48,749 nucleotides of DNA, from contig JBBIMP010000038.1 of assembly GCA_037444305.1 (NCBI GenBank), positions 1 to 48,749 on the forward strand. The letters run 5' to 3'. The notes under the pieces are model-generated. The model was not told the DNA's origin. It worked only from the letters and a program-made list of their open reading frames with translations, and searched no databases. How positions within the stretch are numbered: the stretch's first letter is position 1; each line of letters begins with the position of its first letter. Shown piece after piece: positions 1 to 8,437 of the stretch. The translations under genes were made by a program, and so were the position numbers. The DNA comes from JBBIMP01 sp037444305 (GTDB taxonomy: Bacteria > Acidobacteriota > UBA6911).

Positions 1-7
1 CTTGGAT

Positions 8-83
8 TGGTGAGCCGTGCTGGACTCGAACCAGCGACCCTCTGCTTAAAAGGCAGATGCTCTGCCGACTGAGCTAACGGCCC
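8..83 (-). tRNA. tRNA-Lys (anticodon TTT)
   Basis: Read on the minus strand this is a complete 76-nt cloverleaf. The 7-bp acceptor stem pairs GGGCCGT with ACGGCTC. The anticodon loop is CTTTTAA, giving anticodon TTT for lysine. The T arm carries GGTTCGAGTCC. The 3' CCA is encoded in the DNA (TGG at 8-10 on the plus strand). A good sigma-70 promoter lies just upstream at 102-129. Confidence 0.95.
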
Positions 84-101
84 ATGCTTGGCGAGGCACT
101 A

Positions 102-129
102 ATCTTAGAGGATGGGGGCAAAATGTCAA
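102..129 (-). promoter_or_regulatory. sigma-70 promoter of tRNA-Lys
   Basis: On the minus strand a perfect -35 TTGACA (129-124) and a -10 TAAGAT (107-102) are separated by 16 nt. The -10 ends 18 nt before the first base of the mature tRNA, which fits a short 5' leader removed by RNase P. Confidence 0.65.
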
Positions 130-177
130 GGCACCCGGCTGCTTGTGCTCGCGGCCGCGCCCCTCGAACCGAAGTGA

Positions 178-369
178 TCAGGAGGCCAGCTCCTGGAGCA
201 GCTCCACCTTCAGGCTGTAGGCCGACAACAGGTACAGTGCCAGTTCAGGATCGGACGGGTGTGCCAGGGAACGGGCCCGCGAGCTGGCGATGCCTTCGTC
301 GATTGATGTGCCTTTGTCACCGAGCCCGGCGCGATGCTGCCGGCAGGCATCCCCTGCGGCCCGGATTCC
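178..369 (-). pseudogene. possible C-terminal relic of a small helical protein
   Basis: A minus-strand frame without a start codon runs from just after a stop at 370-372 to a TGA at 178-180, about 63 codons. Its last 40 or so residues read like a real helical C-terminus, with stretches such as SIDEGIASSRARSLAHPSDP and ELALYLLSAYSLKVELLQEL. This style is seen at the end of acidobacterial anti-sigma or zinc-finger-like proteins that often neighbour DUF4097 genes. No start, ribosome site or zinc motif is visible, so I read it as a leftover downstream of the DUF4097 gene. The family assignment is an impression, and the frame could be chance. Confidence 0.3.
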
Positions 370-397
370 TCATCGGCAGCGCCTGTCGGGCCCCCCT

Positions 398-1141
398 TCA
401 ACTCCGGATCAGCATGACACGGCCCGAGACCGAGGTGATCCGGATGCTGCGGGATCCCTCGCCGAGCTTGCCGCGCGCCGACCGGCCGGGGCCATACCGT
501 CGCACGATCACCTCGATCGGAAAATCCGTCTCGAGGGATCCGCTGACAGTCGACATCGCCACATTCGCAGCCAGCTCGCGGGGTGCCCTGACGGTCACCC
601 GCCCGCTTACGGAACTGAACCTCATGTCGCCCAGCCCCTCGATCCGGTTCAGGTGCACGTCCACGCTCCCGCTCACCGCCGAGGCGCTGACCGTCCCGGC
701 AGTGTTTTTCACCACAACGGAACCGCTGACGCTCTGTGCCTTGATCCGGCCCGAAATGCCGTCCAGTTCCACATTCCCGCTGACCGACGAAAGGCGTTCG
801 AAGTTGAAGGGTTTCGAGGAAGGCACACGCACCGCAAAATCCACGCTTGCATGGCAGTCGCCCGATTCCGGGTAACGGATCCCCACTTCCACGCGGCCGT
901 CGGTGCTCTTGTCCTCGATTTCGATTCGGTCGCGGTCCCGGCCCGAGCGCGTTGCAGTCACCACCACAGTGTCCGCGGAGTGGCCTTTCACAATGATGTT
1001 CCCGGAAATATTCCAGATCTTTATGATCCCCCCAGGACCCAGGGCGTAGGCTCGCTGAAAATCCTGCGCGCCTGCCGGGTTTGCCAGCAGCAGCCAGGCG
1101 AGCGCCAGGCTCGCGCCGGTCCGAATGACTGTCTCCTTCAT
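398..1141 (-). CDS. secreted DUF4097 beta-repeat protein
   Basis: Predicted exported protein of 247 residues. The ATG at 1141 is chosen because an AAAGGAG ribosome site sits 7 nt upstream and a signal peptide follows at once (KET, hydrophobic core LALAWLLLAN, likely cleavage after AGA). The mature part is built of short repeats containing 'SVSG' or 'AVSG' about every 18-25 residues (LSSVSGNV, QSVSGSV, SAVSGSV, SSVSGRV, STVSGSL, TSVSGRV). This is the hallmark of the DUF4097/DUF4098 right-handed beta-helix-like family. The molecular function of that family is unknown; members often sit beside sigma/anti-sigma genes, none of which is intact here. The gene is probably monocistronic, with a weak promoter proposed at 1250-1278. 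Confidence 0.85.
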   Translation of the reverse strand: MKETVIRTGASLALAWLLLANPAGAQDFQRAYALGPGGIIKIWNISGNIIVKGHSADTVVVTATRSGRDRDRIEIEDKSTDGRVEVGIRYPESGDCHASVDFAVRVPSSKPFNFERLSSVSGNVELDGISGRIKAQSVSGSVVVKNTAGTVSASAVSGSVDVHLNRIEGLGDMRFSSVSGRVTVRAPRELAANVAMSTVSGSLETDFPIEVIVRRYGPGRSARGKLGEGSRSIRITSVSGRVMLIRS

Positions 1142-1249
1142 CTCAAGGCTCCTTTCGAGAGCCCCACTCCGAGCTCTCATGGGGTAAGTGGCCTCGCACG
1201 TGAAATGGTTTCAAAAACTTGCTGCCCGCCGGCAGATCGCACCCCGGGC

Positions 1250-1278
1250 ATCTTAGCGGACAAGATCCGGGCTTTCCA
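1250..1278 (-). promoter_or_regulatory. weak candidate promoter for the DUF4097 gene
   Basis: Minus strand: TGGAAA (1278-1273, four of six matches to TTGACA), a 17-nt spacer, then TAAGAT (1255-1250), the same -10 used by the tRNA-Lys promoter. It would give a leader of roughly 100 nt. The rest of the 245-nt gap between purA and this gene shows no other clear signal. Confidence 0.3.
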
Positions 1279-1386
1279 GTTCATTGCCTTCGGGTTCGAG
1301 CGGGAGCCGTGTTGTCTTCCGCCCGGAGAATGCTCTTCGGGCTGCAGAGGGGTGGGCCCGCGAAGATCGCTTCCAGCCTCAGCGCG

Positions 1387-2691
1387 TCAGAGGCGCATCC
1401 AGGAGTGGATCCGTGATTCCGGCGCGGCGATGGTTGTCTCCGTCCTGTCGGGGCCGGTGGAGACTATGGATATCTCGGTCCCTACCAGGTCCGTCAACCT
1501 TTGGACGTAGTCCCTTGCCGCAACCGGCAGATCGGCGAACTCGCGTTTGCCGGCGGTTCTGTCCGCCCAACCCGGAACGGAGATGTACTCCGGTTCACAC
1601 CGTTTCAAGATCCTGGTTTCAGGCGGAAAGGAATCCAGCCGCGTGCCCTTGTAGCGGTATCCCGTGCAGATCCTGATTTCCGGCATGCCGTCCAGCACAT
1701 CCAGTTTGGTAACGACCAGCGTGTCGAGATTGTTGATGATCCGCGAATACCGCAATACCACAGCATCGAACCAGCCGCAGCGGCGGGGCCGGCCTGTCGA
1801 GGCGCCATACTCCTGCCCCCGGGCGCGGATCTGCTCGCCTGTCTGATCGAGCAGCTCCGTCGGGAAGGGACCTTCCCCGACACGCGTAGTGTAGGCTTTC
1901 GTGATCCCGATGACGCCGTCGATCCTGGTGGGGCCGACTCCCGTGCCCGTGCATGCTCCGCCGGCGCTGGCGCTCGACGCGGTGACGAAGGGATAGGTGC
2001 CGTGATCGACATCCAGCAGGGTTCCCTGGGCGCCCTCGAAAAGAACGCTCTTCCCCTCATCCATGGCGCCGTTCAGGTACTCGGGGAGCGCCACCACGTA
2101 CTGGGAGATCTCCTCGCCGAGCTGCGCCACCTGCCGGAAGATATCGTCTGCGCTTGCACCATCGAAGCCGGAAGGCAGCACTCTGGTCTTTTCCCGGAGG
2201 TTTTCCTCTATGTGAGAGCGCAGATAATCCAGGTCTATCAGGTCGCAGAGCCGCAGACCTCTGCGCCCCATTTTGTCTTCGTAAGCCGGCCCGATGCCGC
2301 GCAGCGTCGTCCCGATGCGGCGTTCTTTTCTGCGCTCTTCGTCCGCCGCCTCGGCGATCCTGTGGTAGTCGAGAATGACATGGGCCCGGTTGCTCAGGAA
2401 GAGGCGTCCCTTGCAGCTGATGCCCGCGGCTTCCAGCCCTTCGATCTCCTCCTTCAGCGCCAGCAGGTCGATGACCACGCCGTTTCCGATGACGCAGATC
2501 TTGTCCGGATGAAGGACTCCCGAGGGAATGAGGTGGAGGACAAACTTCCGGCCGCCGATGATCACGGTGTGTCCGGCATTGTGGCCACCCTGGTAACGGG
2601 CCACGATGTCGAAATTCTCCGTCATCAGGTCGACGATCTTGCCCTTACCCTCGTCACCCCACTGCGCTCCTACTACGATCACGTTGGCCAT
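1387..2691 (-). CDS. purA: adenylosuccinate synthetase
   Basis: Cytosolic enzyme of AMP synthesis: IMP + aspartate + GTP gives adenylosuccinate. The ATG at 2691 yields 434 residues, the normal family length, starting MANVIVVGAQWGDEGKGK. The frame stays open 250 nt further upstream, but that extension is arginine-rich and unlike the family. Visible signatures are the N-terminal GDEGKGK loop, NAGHT, the IMP-binding segment RIGTTLRGIGPAYEDKMGR, the EGAQGTLLD segment, GVGPTRIDGVIGITKAYTTR with the VGEGPFPTE loop, and the C-terminal TKLDVLDG guanine-binding motif. It lies 253 nt downstream of trxA on the same strand. That gap shows no gene, and a shared transcript is possible but unproven. Confidence 0.97.
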   Translation of the reverse strand: MANVIVVGAQWGDEGKGKIVDLMTENFDIVARYQGGHNAGHTVIIGGRKFVLHLIPSGVLHPDKICVIGNGVVIDLLALKEEIEGLEAAGISCKGRLFLSNRAHVILDYHRIAEAADEERRKERRIGTTLRGIGPAYEDKMGRRGLRLCDLIDLDYLRSHIEENLREKTRVLPSGFDGASADDIFRQVAQLGEEISQYVVALPEYLNGAMDEGKSVLFEGAQGTLLDVDHGTYPFVTASSASAGGACTGTGVGPTRIDGVIGITKAYTTRVGEGPFPTELLDQTGEQIRARGQEYGASTGRPRRCGWFDAVVLRYSRIINNLDTLVVTKLDVLDGMPEIRICTGYRYKGTRLDSFPPETRILKRCEPEYISVPGWADRTAGKREFADLPVAARDYVQRLTDLVGTEISIVSTGPDRTETTIAAPESRIHSWMRL

Positions 2692-2944
2692 GGCTTTTTC
2701 TTTCGCTCGGGCGCTCCCGGGGGAATCCGATCCCGTTTCGATAATTGAGGCCGGGCCCGTGGAGTGCACCCCTCCGCAAATCAGGGACATTCCGGCCGGC
2801 CGCTCCGGCGCGCACCCGGCCCTGCTCCGAGCACTGCCGGCCAGGTTCCAACGGGCACCTGAGACCCGCCTTCTCAATCTCCCATGAAATCGTTCTGATG
2901 CGCAGGCCCCTGGTGTGGGATGGATAGGCCTCCCGCGCACCGGA

Positions 2945-3271
2945 CTACAGGTGGTTATCGATCATCTTGGAAATCGTCTCTTTGGTGGTGTTGCCGACAA
3001 TCTGCTCCTTGACGACACCATCTTTGAAAAGCAGGAGCGTGGGGATTCCCTTTATGTTGTATTTCCCGGAGGTTACGTTGTTCTCATCCACGTTCAGCTT
3101 GACGACTTTGGCCTTTCCTTCGTACTTTTCGGCGACGGCATCGACCACGGGAGCCAGCATCCGGCACGGCGCGCACCAGGCGGCCCAGAAATCCACCAGG
3201 ACTGGTACCTTGGAATTCAGGACCTCGTTCTCAAAGTTCTGGTCGCCGACTTCGCCAACTTTTCCGCTCAT
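2945..3271 (-). CDS. trxA: thioredoxin with a CAPC active site
   Basis: General cytosolic disulfide reductant of 108 residues. The ATG at 3271 follows a GGAGAGGAG ribosome site. The whole thioredoxin fold is present: FWAAWCAPC with redox cysteines C33 and C36, then KVVKLNVDEN and the cis-proline loop KGIPTLLLF. The dipeptide between the cysteines is Ala-Pro rather than the usual Gly-Pro; both occur in bacterial thioredoxins and the dipeptide tunes redox potential. The gene is divergent from rsmA across about 88 nt and lies upstream of purA. Confidence 0.95.
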   Translation of the reverse strand: MSGKVGEVGDQNFENEVLNSKVPVLVDFWAAWCAPCRMLAPVVDAVAEKYEGKAKVVKLNVDENNVTSGKYNIKGIPTLLLFKDGVVKEQIVGNTTKETISKMIDNHL

Positions 3272-3359
3272 TCTGATCTCCTCTCCGGTTTATGATGGCT
3301 GTTGAAAGCATTGATACTGAGACGCAAAACGACAGTAATTATGTTGGCCGTTCCGAGTG

Positions 3360-4196
3360 ATGTCAAGTCAAATGAAACCCCGGGCCAAGAAGCACTTAGG
3401 CCAGCATTTTCTTAGAGATACGGGCGTTCTGGAGCGCATCTCAAGGCTGATTCAGGCTGGTTCTGGAGACCTGGTTTTGGAGATTGGAGCCGGCGACGGG
3501 GCGCTCTCCAGACGCTTGGCGCCGACCGCGTCCCGCCTGTTGGCGCTGGAGGTCGACGCCGAATGCATAGCCCCGCTGGAGGCGGCCCTGGCGCCTTTCC
3601 CCTCCGCAACTGTTGTGCCCTGCGACGTCATGGAGGCCGATATCGCGGCGCTGGTTTCGCCATATCTCGCTCACACAAAAAGGCTTAGAATCGCTGGAAA
3701 CCTTCCTTACAACCTGGCCACAGCTATCATCGAAAAAGCTCTGCGCCTGCCGTTGCGGGTCAGCGATCTCGTCTTCATGGTGCAGCTGGAGGTTGCGCAA
3801 CGCATTACCGCTGTGCCGGGTACCCGTCAGTACGGCTACTTTTCGGTACTCTGCCGGCACTTCGCCGAGGTTGCGCTCGCGTTCCGTGTGCGCCCGGAGT
3901 GTTTCTCCCCCCGTCCACGGGTCTTCTCGGCCATAGTCCAGCTCCGGCCATACAATCTGCCAACGGACCGTCGATTGGACGGGGCTTTTGCCCGAATTGC
4001 AAAGGCTGCGTTTGCCTATCGGCGCAAAATGCTCTCCAATGCCCTTCCCAGAGATGCTGTCATCGGCGCAAACACCGGGAAGCTGCTGTCATGCGCGGAG
4101 ATTGACGGCTCGCGCCGAGCGGAGCAACTCTCGGTCCGGGAGTATGAAGAGCTCGCCCGCTGCTTCCTCAATTTGTCCGGGGGACAGGCGCCATAA
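3360..4196 (+). CDS. rsmA: 16S rRNA adenine dimethyltransferase RsmA (KsgA)
   Basis: Dimethylates two adjacent adenines in helix 45 of 16S rRNA during 30S maturation, using S-adenosylmethionine. Family signatures run in order: AKKHLGQHFLRD at the N-terminus, SAM-binding motif VLEIGAGDGALS, acidic ALEVDAE, the catalytic NLPYN, and the C-terminal helical domain with FSPRPRVFSAIVQL and FAYRRKMLSNAL. Possible starts are GTG 3357, ATG 3360 and ATG 3372. None has a clear ribosome site, so the N-terminus is uncertain; homologues begin close to the 3372 Met. It is flanked by divergent trxA and by an apparently empty 246-nt gap before rnj. Confidence 0.95.
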   Translation: MSSQMKPRAKKHLGQHFLRDTGVLERISRLIQAGSGDLVLEIGAGDGALSRRLAPTASRLLALEVDAECIAPLEAALAPFPSATVVPCDVMEADIAALVSPYLAHTKRLRIAGNLPYNLATAIIEKALRLPLRVSDLVFMVQLEVAQRITAVPGTRQYGYFSVLCRHFAEVALAFRVRPECFSPRPRVFSAIVQLRPYNLPTDRRLDGAFARIAKAAFAYRRKMLSNALPRDAVIGANTGKLLSCAEIDGSRRAEQLSVREYEELARCFLNLSGGQAP

Positions 4197-4408
4197 CCTC
4201 GAAACAGCCGGCCCTGCCTCAACCTGACACGGGGGTGGCCAGGTCTCCCAATCGGCGCGCTGGATGGCTCCTCAGATGATCCTGTCGGTCGCGGCAGCAG
4301 GCAACGGCGGCAACACGCAGAAATCCTATCGCGGCCGTTCGGCCACCCTACCTGGGCGGCCGCACGATTCCCTTCACCGACACAATCCACTGATGCCGCG
4401 GCCCCATG

Positions 4409-4417
4409 TGCTATACT
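4409..4417 (+). promoter_or_regulatory. extended -10 promoter element upstream of rnj
   Basis: TGC followed by TATACT (4412-4417) forms a good extended -10. The -35 region is poor. The start codon of rnj follows 25 nt downstream of the -10. The same TGCTA pattern precedes other plus-strand genes here (8391, 16359 and, more weakly, 21233). Confidence 0.4.
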
Positions 4418-4442
4418 CGGTCCTCACTGTTCGGGATGCGCC

Positions 4443-6107
4443 GTGACTGCCAGAGACCACGTGGAGATTGTCCCGCTCGGGGGAGTGGGCGAATTCGGCA
4501 TGAACATGATGGCCTACCGCCACAACGGTGCCATCATCGTCGTGGATGCCGGGCTCATGTTTCCGAGAGACGACCTGCTGGGAGTCGACCTCGTGGTGCC
4601 GGAGCTGACCTACCTGTTGGAGCACAAGGAGGAAGTCCGGGCGGTGGTTCTGACACACGGTCACGAGGATCACATCGGCTCCCTGCCTTTCCTGATCGAC
4701 GAGCTTCCGGTCCCGGTCTACGGCACACCGCTGACGCTGGGTCTAGCCCGCGGCAGACTGCAGGAGCGCGGATTGCTGGACCGGGTATCCCTGAACAGCA
4801 TTCAACCTCGCGACAACCTCGAGTTTGGCGACATCCGGCTCGAGTTTATGAACGTGACCCACAGCATTGCCGATGCCGTCTCGGTCGCCCTCACCACCCC
4901 GGTCGGCCGCATCATGCACACGAGCGACTTCAAGTTCGACCAGTCGCCCCCCGATCTCCGGCTCAGCGACTACGCCAGGCTGAGCTCGCTCGGCGAGGAG
5001 GGCGTACTGGCGCTCTTCTCCGACAGCACCAACAGCGAGCGGCCGGGCTACACTCCCTCCGAGGACCGCGTCCGCAGAAACCTAGAGCAGGTTTTCCACT
5101 CCAGCAGAAAGAAAATCGTGGTGGCCTGCTTCGCGTCGAGCATCCACAGAATCCAGATCATCCTCGACCTGGCCCGGGAGTTCGGCCGCCGCGTGGTGCC
5201 GGTCGGAAGGAGCATGAAGCAGAACACCGCCATTGCGCAGCAGCTGGGCTATCTGAACATCCAGGCCGGAGTGATTGTGGATTCCGCCGAGGCGCAGAGG
5301 CTTCCCGCGGAAAAGCTCGTCCTGCTCAGCACGGGCAGTCAGGGCGAACCGATGGCGGCGCTGGCCAGGTTTGCCCTGGGGAAAAACAGGGAGTTTTCCA
5401 TCGATCCCGGGGACACCGTGGTCATCAGCGCCAGGGTTATCCCGGGAAACGAGAGCCGCCTATCGCACATCGTGAATCACCTGTGCCGCCGGGGTGCGCG
5501 CGTCTTTGACGAGGGCCACTCGATGCTTCATGTCTCCGGGCACGCCAGCCAGGAGGAGCTCAAGCTCATGCTGAATCTCATCCGGCCGCGCTTTTTCATC
5601 CCGATCCACGGAGAGTACCGACAGCTCTTCAACCACGCTCTGCTGGCGCAGGGAGTGGGCATTCCCGAAGAAAACATTCTCCTGGTGGAAACGGGAGACA
5701 TCATAAGGCTGCGGGCCGACGCGGCCGAGGTTGCCGGAAAGGCCCCCGTCGGCCGCCGGCTCATTGACGAGGGCGGAATCGCCGATCTGGACGAGGTGAT
5801 GGTACGCGACCGCCAGCACCTGTCGGAAGAGGGCGTGGTGCTGGCGGTAGTGGCCATCAACAAAGCCACCGCGCTCGCCGAAGGCTCGCCGGAACTCCTT
5901 AGCCGGGGGCACATACTGGAGGCTGCCGGCGATGAGCTGCTGGCCGATGCGCGCAGCCAGATTGCCCGGACCCTCCACGAGGCGACCGAAGAGGAGCGCC
6001 GGGATCCGGTCGTCCTCAAGGAGCTTCTGCGCGCGGATCTCAAGCGGTTTTTCCGGAAACGCACTGCCACGCGTCCGATGATCGTACCGGTCGTGCTGGA
6101 GATTTGA
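4443..6107 (+). CDS. rnj: ribonuclease J (metallo-beta-lactamase/beta-CASP nuclease)
   Basis: 5'-3' exo- and endonuclease for mRNA decay and rRNA maturation; 554 residues, the usual RNase J length. The zinc motif HGHEDH is at residues 72-77. Further metal or phosphate-binding parts are THSIADA, HTSDFKFD and the C-terminal-side SGHASQEELKLML and PIHGEYRQL, which are diagnostic of the RNase J beta-CASP domain. The C-terminal domain ends RKRTATRPMIVPVVLEI. The start is GTG with a weak ribosome site. ftsK begins 19 nt after the stop, so the two are probably cotranscribed. An extended -10 lies at 4409-4417. Confidence 0.95.
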   Translation: MTARDHVEIVPLGGVGEFGMNMMAYRHNGAIIVVDAGLMFPRDDLLGVDLVVPELTYLLEHKEEVRAVVLTHGHEDHIGSLPFLIDELPVPVYGTPLTLGLARGRLQERGLLDRVSLNSIQPRDNLEFGDIRLEFMNVTHSIADAVSVALTTPVGRIMHTSDFKFDQSPPDLRLSDYARLSSLGEEGVLALFSDSTNSERPGYTPSEDRVRRNLEQVFHSSRKKIVVACFASSIHRIQIILDLAREFGRRVVPVGRSMKQNTAIAQQLGYLNIQAGVIVDSAEAQRLPAEKLVLLSTGSQGEPMAALARFALGKNREFSIDPGDTVVISARVIPGNESRLSHIVNHLCRRGARVFDEGHSMLHVSGHASQEELKLMLNLIRPRFFIPIHGEYRQLFNHALLAQGVGIPEENILLVETGDIIRLRADAAEVAGKAPVGRRLIDEGGIADLDEVMVRDRQHLSEEGVVLAVVAINKATALAEGSPELLSRGHILEAAGDELLADARSQIARTLHEATEEERRDPVVLKELLRADLKRFFRKRTATRPMIVPVVLEI

Positions 6108-6126
6108 ATGAGCGGGCGGTTGAAAG

Positions 6127-8358
6127 ATGGCAGCTAAAACGGGCAGAAAGCGGCACGAAATCCTCGGCGTTCTCATGCTGATGCTGGCCGCCCTTGTCGT
6201 CACGTGCCTGCTCACCTATAACCCGGGCGATTCCAGCTTCAATTCCCGTTTCTACAGGTCTGAGGCGCAAAACTGGGCGGGCCGTATCGGGGCCCACGCG
6301 AGCGACCTGCTCCTGCAGGTTTTCGGGCTGGCCGCCTTTCTGATTGCCCTGCCCCTGATCGTTGTGGGGTGGAAGCTGGCTTTCGGCATCGAAATCCGCT
6401 CCCCTGCCATGCGCGCCGCGGGAGTGCTGCTGCTGCTGTGCACGGCCAGCGCGGGACTGCAGATTTTCCTGCCGGATTTCATCCGGCTGTCCTACGAACC
6501 GGGCGGCACGGTCGGCGCGCTGCTGTCCGCTGCGCTCCTGCCATACCTGAACCAGGCGGGGACCGGAATCCTTCTCGGGGGGATCCTTGTAATCGCGCTG
6601 CTGGCCAGCACAACCCTCTCCATAGGCGGCATCAGGGAGCGCCTGGCAACGGAGGGCACGCCCTCCGTCCCCGGCTGGCGGGAGCGCTTCCGGGCATGGC
6701 GCGAGCAGAGGAAAAAAACCCGAAGGACCGTCAATATCAGGACGAAGGCGCCGGCGGCGCCGGAGGTCGCGCCGCGGCCCTCGCCGGTCAGGCCGGCGCT
6801 CGCCACGCCTCCGCCCGAGACGTCCCCGCCTACAGTCAAGCCGCCGGAACCGGAGCCCCCGCCGCCCGAGCCGAAGCCGCGCGGCCGGAAGTACGTTCCG
6901 CCCCCGATAGAGCTGCTCACGCAGGCCTCCGGCTCCCGGGCCGTCGACGAGGTCGAGCTGATGGAGCGTGCGCGTCAGCTGTCGGAAAAGTGCGCGGAAT
7001 TCGACGTCCACGGCAGCATCACACAAATCCATCCCGGCCCCGTCGTGACCACCTTCGAATTCAAACCCGACGCGGGTGTGAAGTACTCCAGGATCACCGG
7101 GCTGGTGGATGACCTGTGCCTCGGCGTGAAGGCGGAATCCATCCGCATAGACAGGATCCCCGGAAAGGCAACGGTCGGCATGGAGATTCCCAACACCGAC
7201 CGGGAAACCATCATGCTCCGGGAGATCATCGAGTCGGAGCCATTCCGCAAATCCCAGTCCAGGCTCACACTTGCGATCGGCAAGCTGATCAACGGCAGCG
7301 TCTACCTGACCGAGCTTGCCCGGATGCCCCACCTTCTGATCGCGGGGGCCACGGGCTCGGGCAAGAGCGTCGGCCTGAACTGCATGATCACCTCCATTCT
7401 GTACAAGGCGGCGCCGGAGGAGGTGAGGTTCATCTTCATCGATCCCAAGCGGCTCGAACTCGGAATCTATGCCGACATACCCCACCTGCTGACCCCCATC
7501 GTGACCGATCCGAAGGAGGCGGCCAACGCGCTGCGCTGGGCTACCAGCGAGATGGAGGCTCGCTACCGCAAGCTGGCACTGCGCGGCGTGCGCAATATCG
7601 ATCAGTACAACAACCTCCTGCGGTCCACGGCTCGCCAGCTTTCGCTGCTGGAAAAAGAGGACCCGGGGGGCGAACTCGAAAAGCCGCTGCCGTACCTGGT
7701 GCTGGTCATCGACGAACTGGCGGACCTCATGATGGTCTCCTCCCGGGAAGTGGAGGAGGCGATTTCCCGCCTTGCCGCTATGGCCCGCGCCGTCGGGATC
7801 CACCTGATCCTGGCGACCCAGCGGCCCTCCGTGGATGTCATCACCGGGGTGATCAAGGCAAATTTCCCCTGCAGGATCGCTTACAAGGTGGCGTCCAAGG
7901 TGGACTCGCGCACTATCCTCGATTCCAACGGCGCCGAGCAGTTGCTCGGCAACGGGGACATGTTGTTCATCCCGCCCGGCTCCTCCCGCATGATACGGAT
8001 TCATGGGGCTTACGTCAGCGAGCGGGAGGCGCAGGACATCGTCAAGCATTTGCGCCAGCAGGGCCGTCCGCGCTATGACGATTCCGTGCTCTCTTACGGG
8101 CAAGAGGACCTTGATGAGGCCGGCAATCCCATTGCGGGCCCCGCGAGCGATCCGCTGTACCACGACGCCGTCAGAATCGTCGTTAGCGAGGGCCGGGCCT
8201 CAACCTCCCTGCTGCAGAGGAGGCTCAGTATAGGATATGGGCGCGCTGCCAAGCTGATCGACATGATGTTCCAGAACGGGCTGGTGGGACCCGCCGAAGG
8301 CTCCAAGCCGCGCGAGGTCCTGGCCGGTCTGGAATTCCTGGACCGGCTGGAATCCTAG
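6127..8358 (+). CDS. ftsK: DNA translocase FtsK/SpoIIIE
   Basis: Membrane-anchored ATPase that pumps chromosomal DNA through the division septum and activates dimer resolution; 743 residues. The N-terminus carries about four membrane segments (near residues 12-30, 60-85, 95-115 and 150-168). A proline-rich linker spans about 220-260. The RecA-like motor has Walker A GATGSGKS (407-414) and Walker B LVLVIDELADLMM (about 523-536), followed by LATQRPSVDVITGVIKANFP. The C-terminal winged-helix gamma domain (SLLQRRLSIGYGRAAKLIDMM), which reads KOPS in the family, is intact. The short linker is typical of SpoIIIE-sized members. It follows rnj closely. Confidence 0.97.
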   Translation: MAAKTGRKRHEILGVLMLMLAALVVTCLLTYNPGDSSFNSRFYRSEAQNWAGRIGAHASDLLLQVFGLAAFLIALPLIVVGWKLAFGIEIRSPAMRAAGVLLLLCTASAGLQIFLPDFIRLSYEPGGTVGALLSAALLPYLNQAGTGILLGGILVIALLASTTLSIGGIRERLATEGTPSVPGWRERFRAWREQRKKTRRTVNIRTKAPAAPEVAPRPSPVRPALATPPPETSPPTVKPPEPEPPPPEPKPRGRKYVPPPIELLTQASGSRAVDEVELMERARQLSEKCAEFDVHGSITQIHPGPVVTTFEFKPDAGVKYSRITGLVDDLCLGVKAESIRIDRIPGKATVGMEIPNTDRETIMLREIIESEPFRKSQSRLTLAIGKLINGSVYLTELARMPHLLIAGATGSGKSVGLNCMITSILYKAAPEEVRFIFIDPKRLELGIYADIPHLLTPIVTDPKEAANALRWATSEMEARYRKLALRGVRNIDQYNNLLRSTARQLSLLEKEDPGGELEKPLPYLVLVIDELADLMMVSSREVEEAISRLAAMARAVGIHLILATQRPSVDVITGVIKANFPCRIAYKVASKVDSRTILDSNGAEQLLGNGDMLFIPPGSSRMIRIHGAYVSEREAQDIVKHLRQQGRPRYDDSVLSYGQEDLDEAGNPIAGPASDPLYHDAVRIVVSEGRASTSLLQRRLSIGYGRAAKLIDMMFQNGLVGPAEGSKPREVLAGLEFLDRLES

Positions 8359-8371
8359 CAGCCGACATTCC

Positions 8372-8399
8372 TTGACACGTTCCCCCTGTTTGCTACACT
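8372..8399 (+). promoter_or_regulatory. strong sigma-70 promoter of the first VWFA gene
   Basis: Perfect -35 TTGACA (8372-8377), 16-nt spacer, extended -10 TGC-TACACT (-10 at 8394-8399). The start codon lies 38 nt downstream of the -10, preceded by a GGAGGTG ribosome site. This is the best-matching promoter in the window. Confidence 0.75.
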
Positions 8400-8437
8400 T
8401 GCGCTAGCGAATCATACTGCAGGGTGGAGGTGTACCT

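Noticed and set aside
210..401. 63-codon minus-strand frame with an ATG near the left end
   Set aside because: Composition is Pro/Thr/Arg-rich with no pattern; the overlapping start-less frame ending at 178 reads more like a protein.
6760..6900. Proline/alanine-coding repetitive stretch in ftsK as a possible DNA repeat
   Set aside because: It encodes the expected flexible linker of FtsK/SpoIIIE and has no regular repeat unit.
6040..8163. 707-codon open frame antisense to ftsK
   Set aside because: No domain, start signal or plausible composition; ftsK on the other strand has all its motifs.
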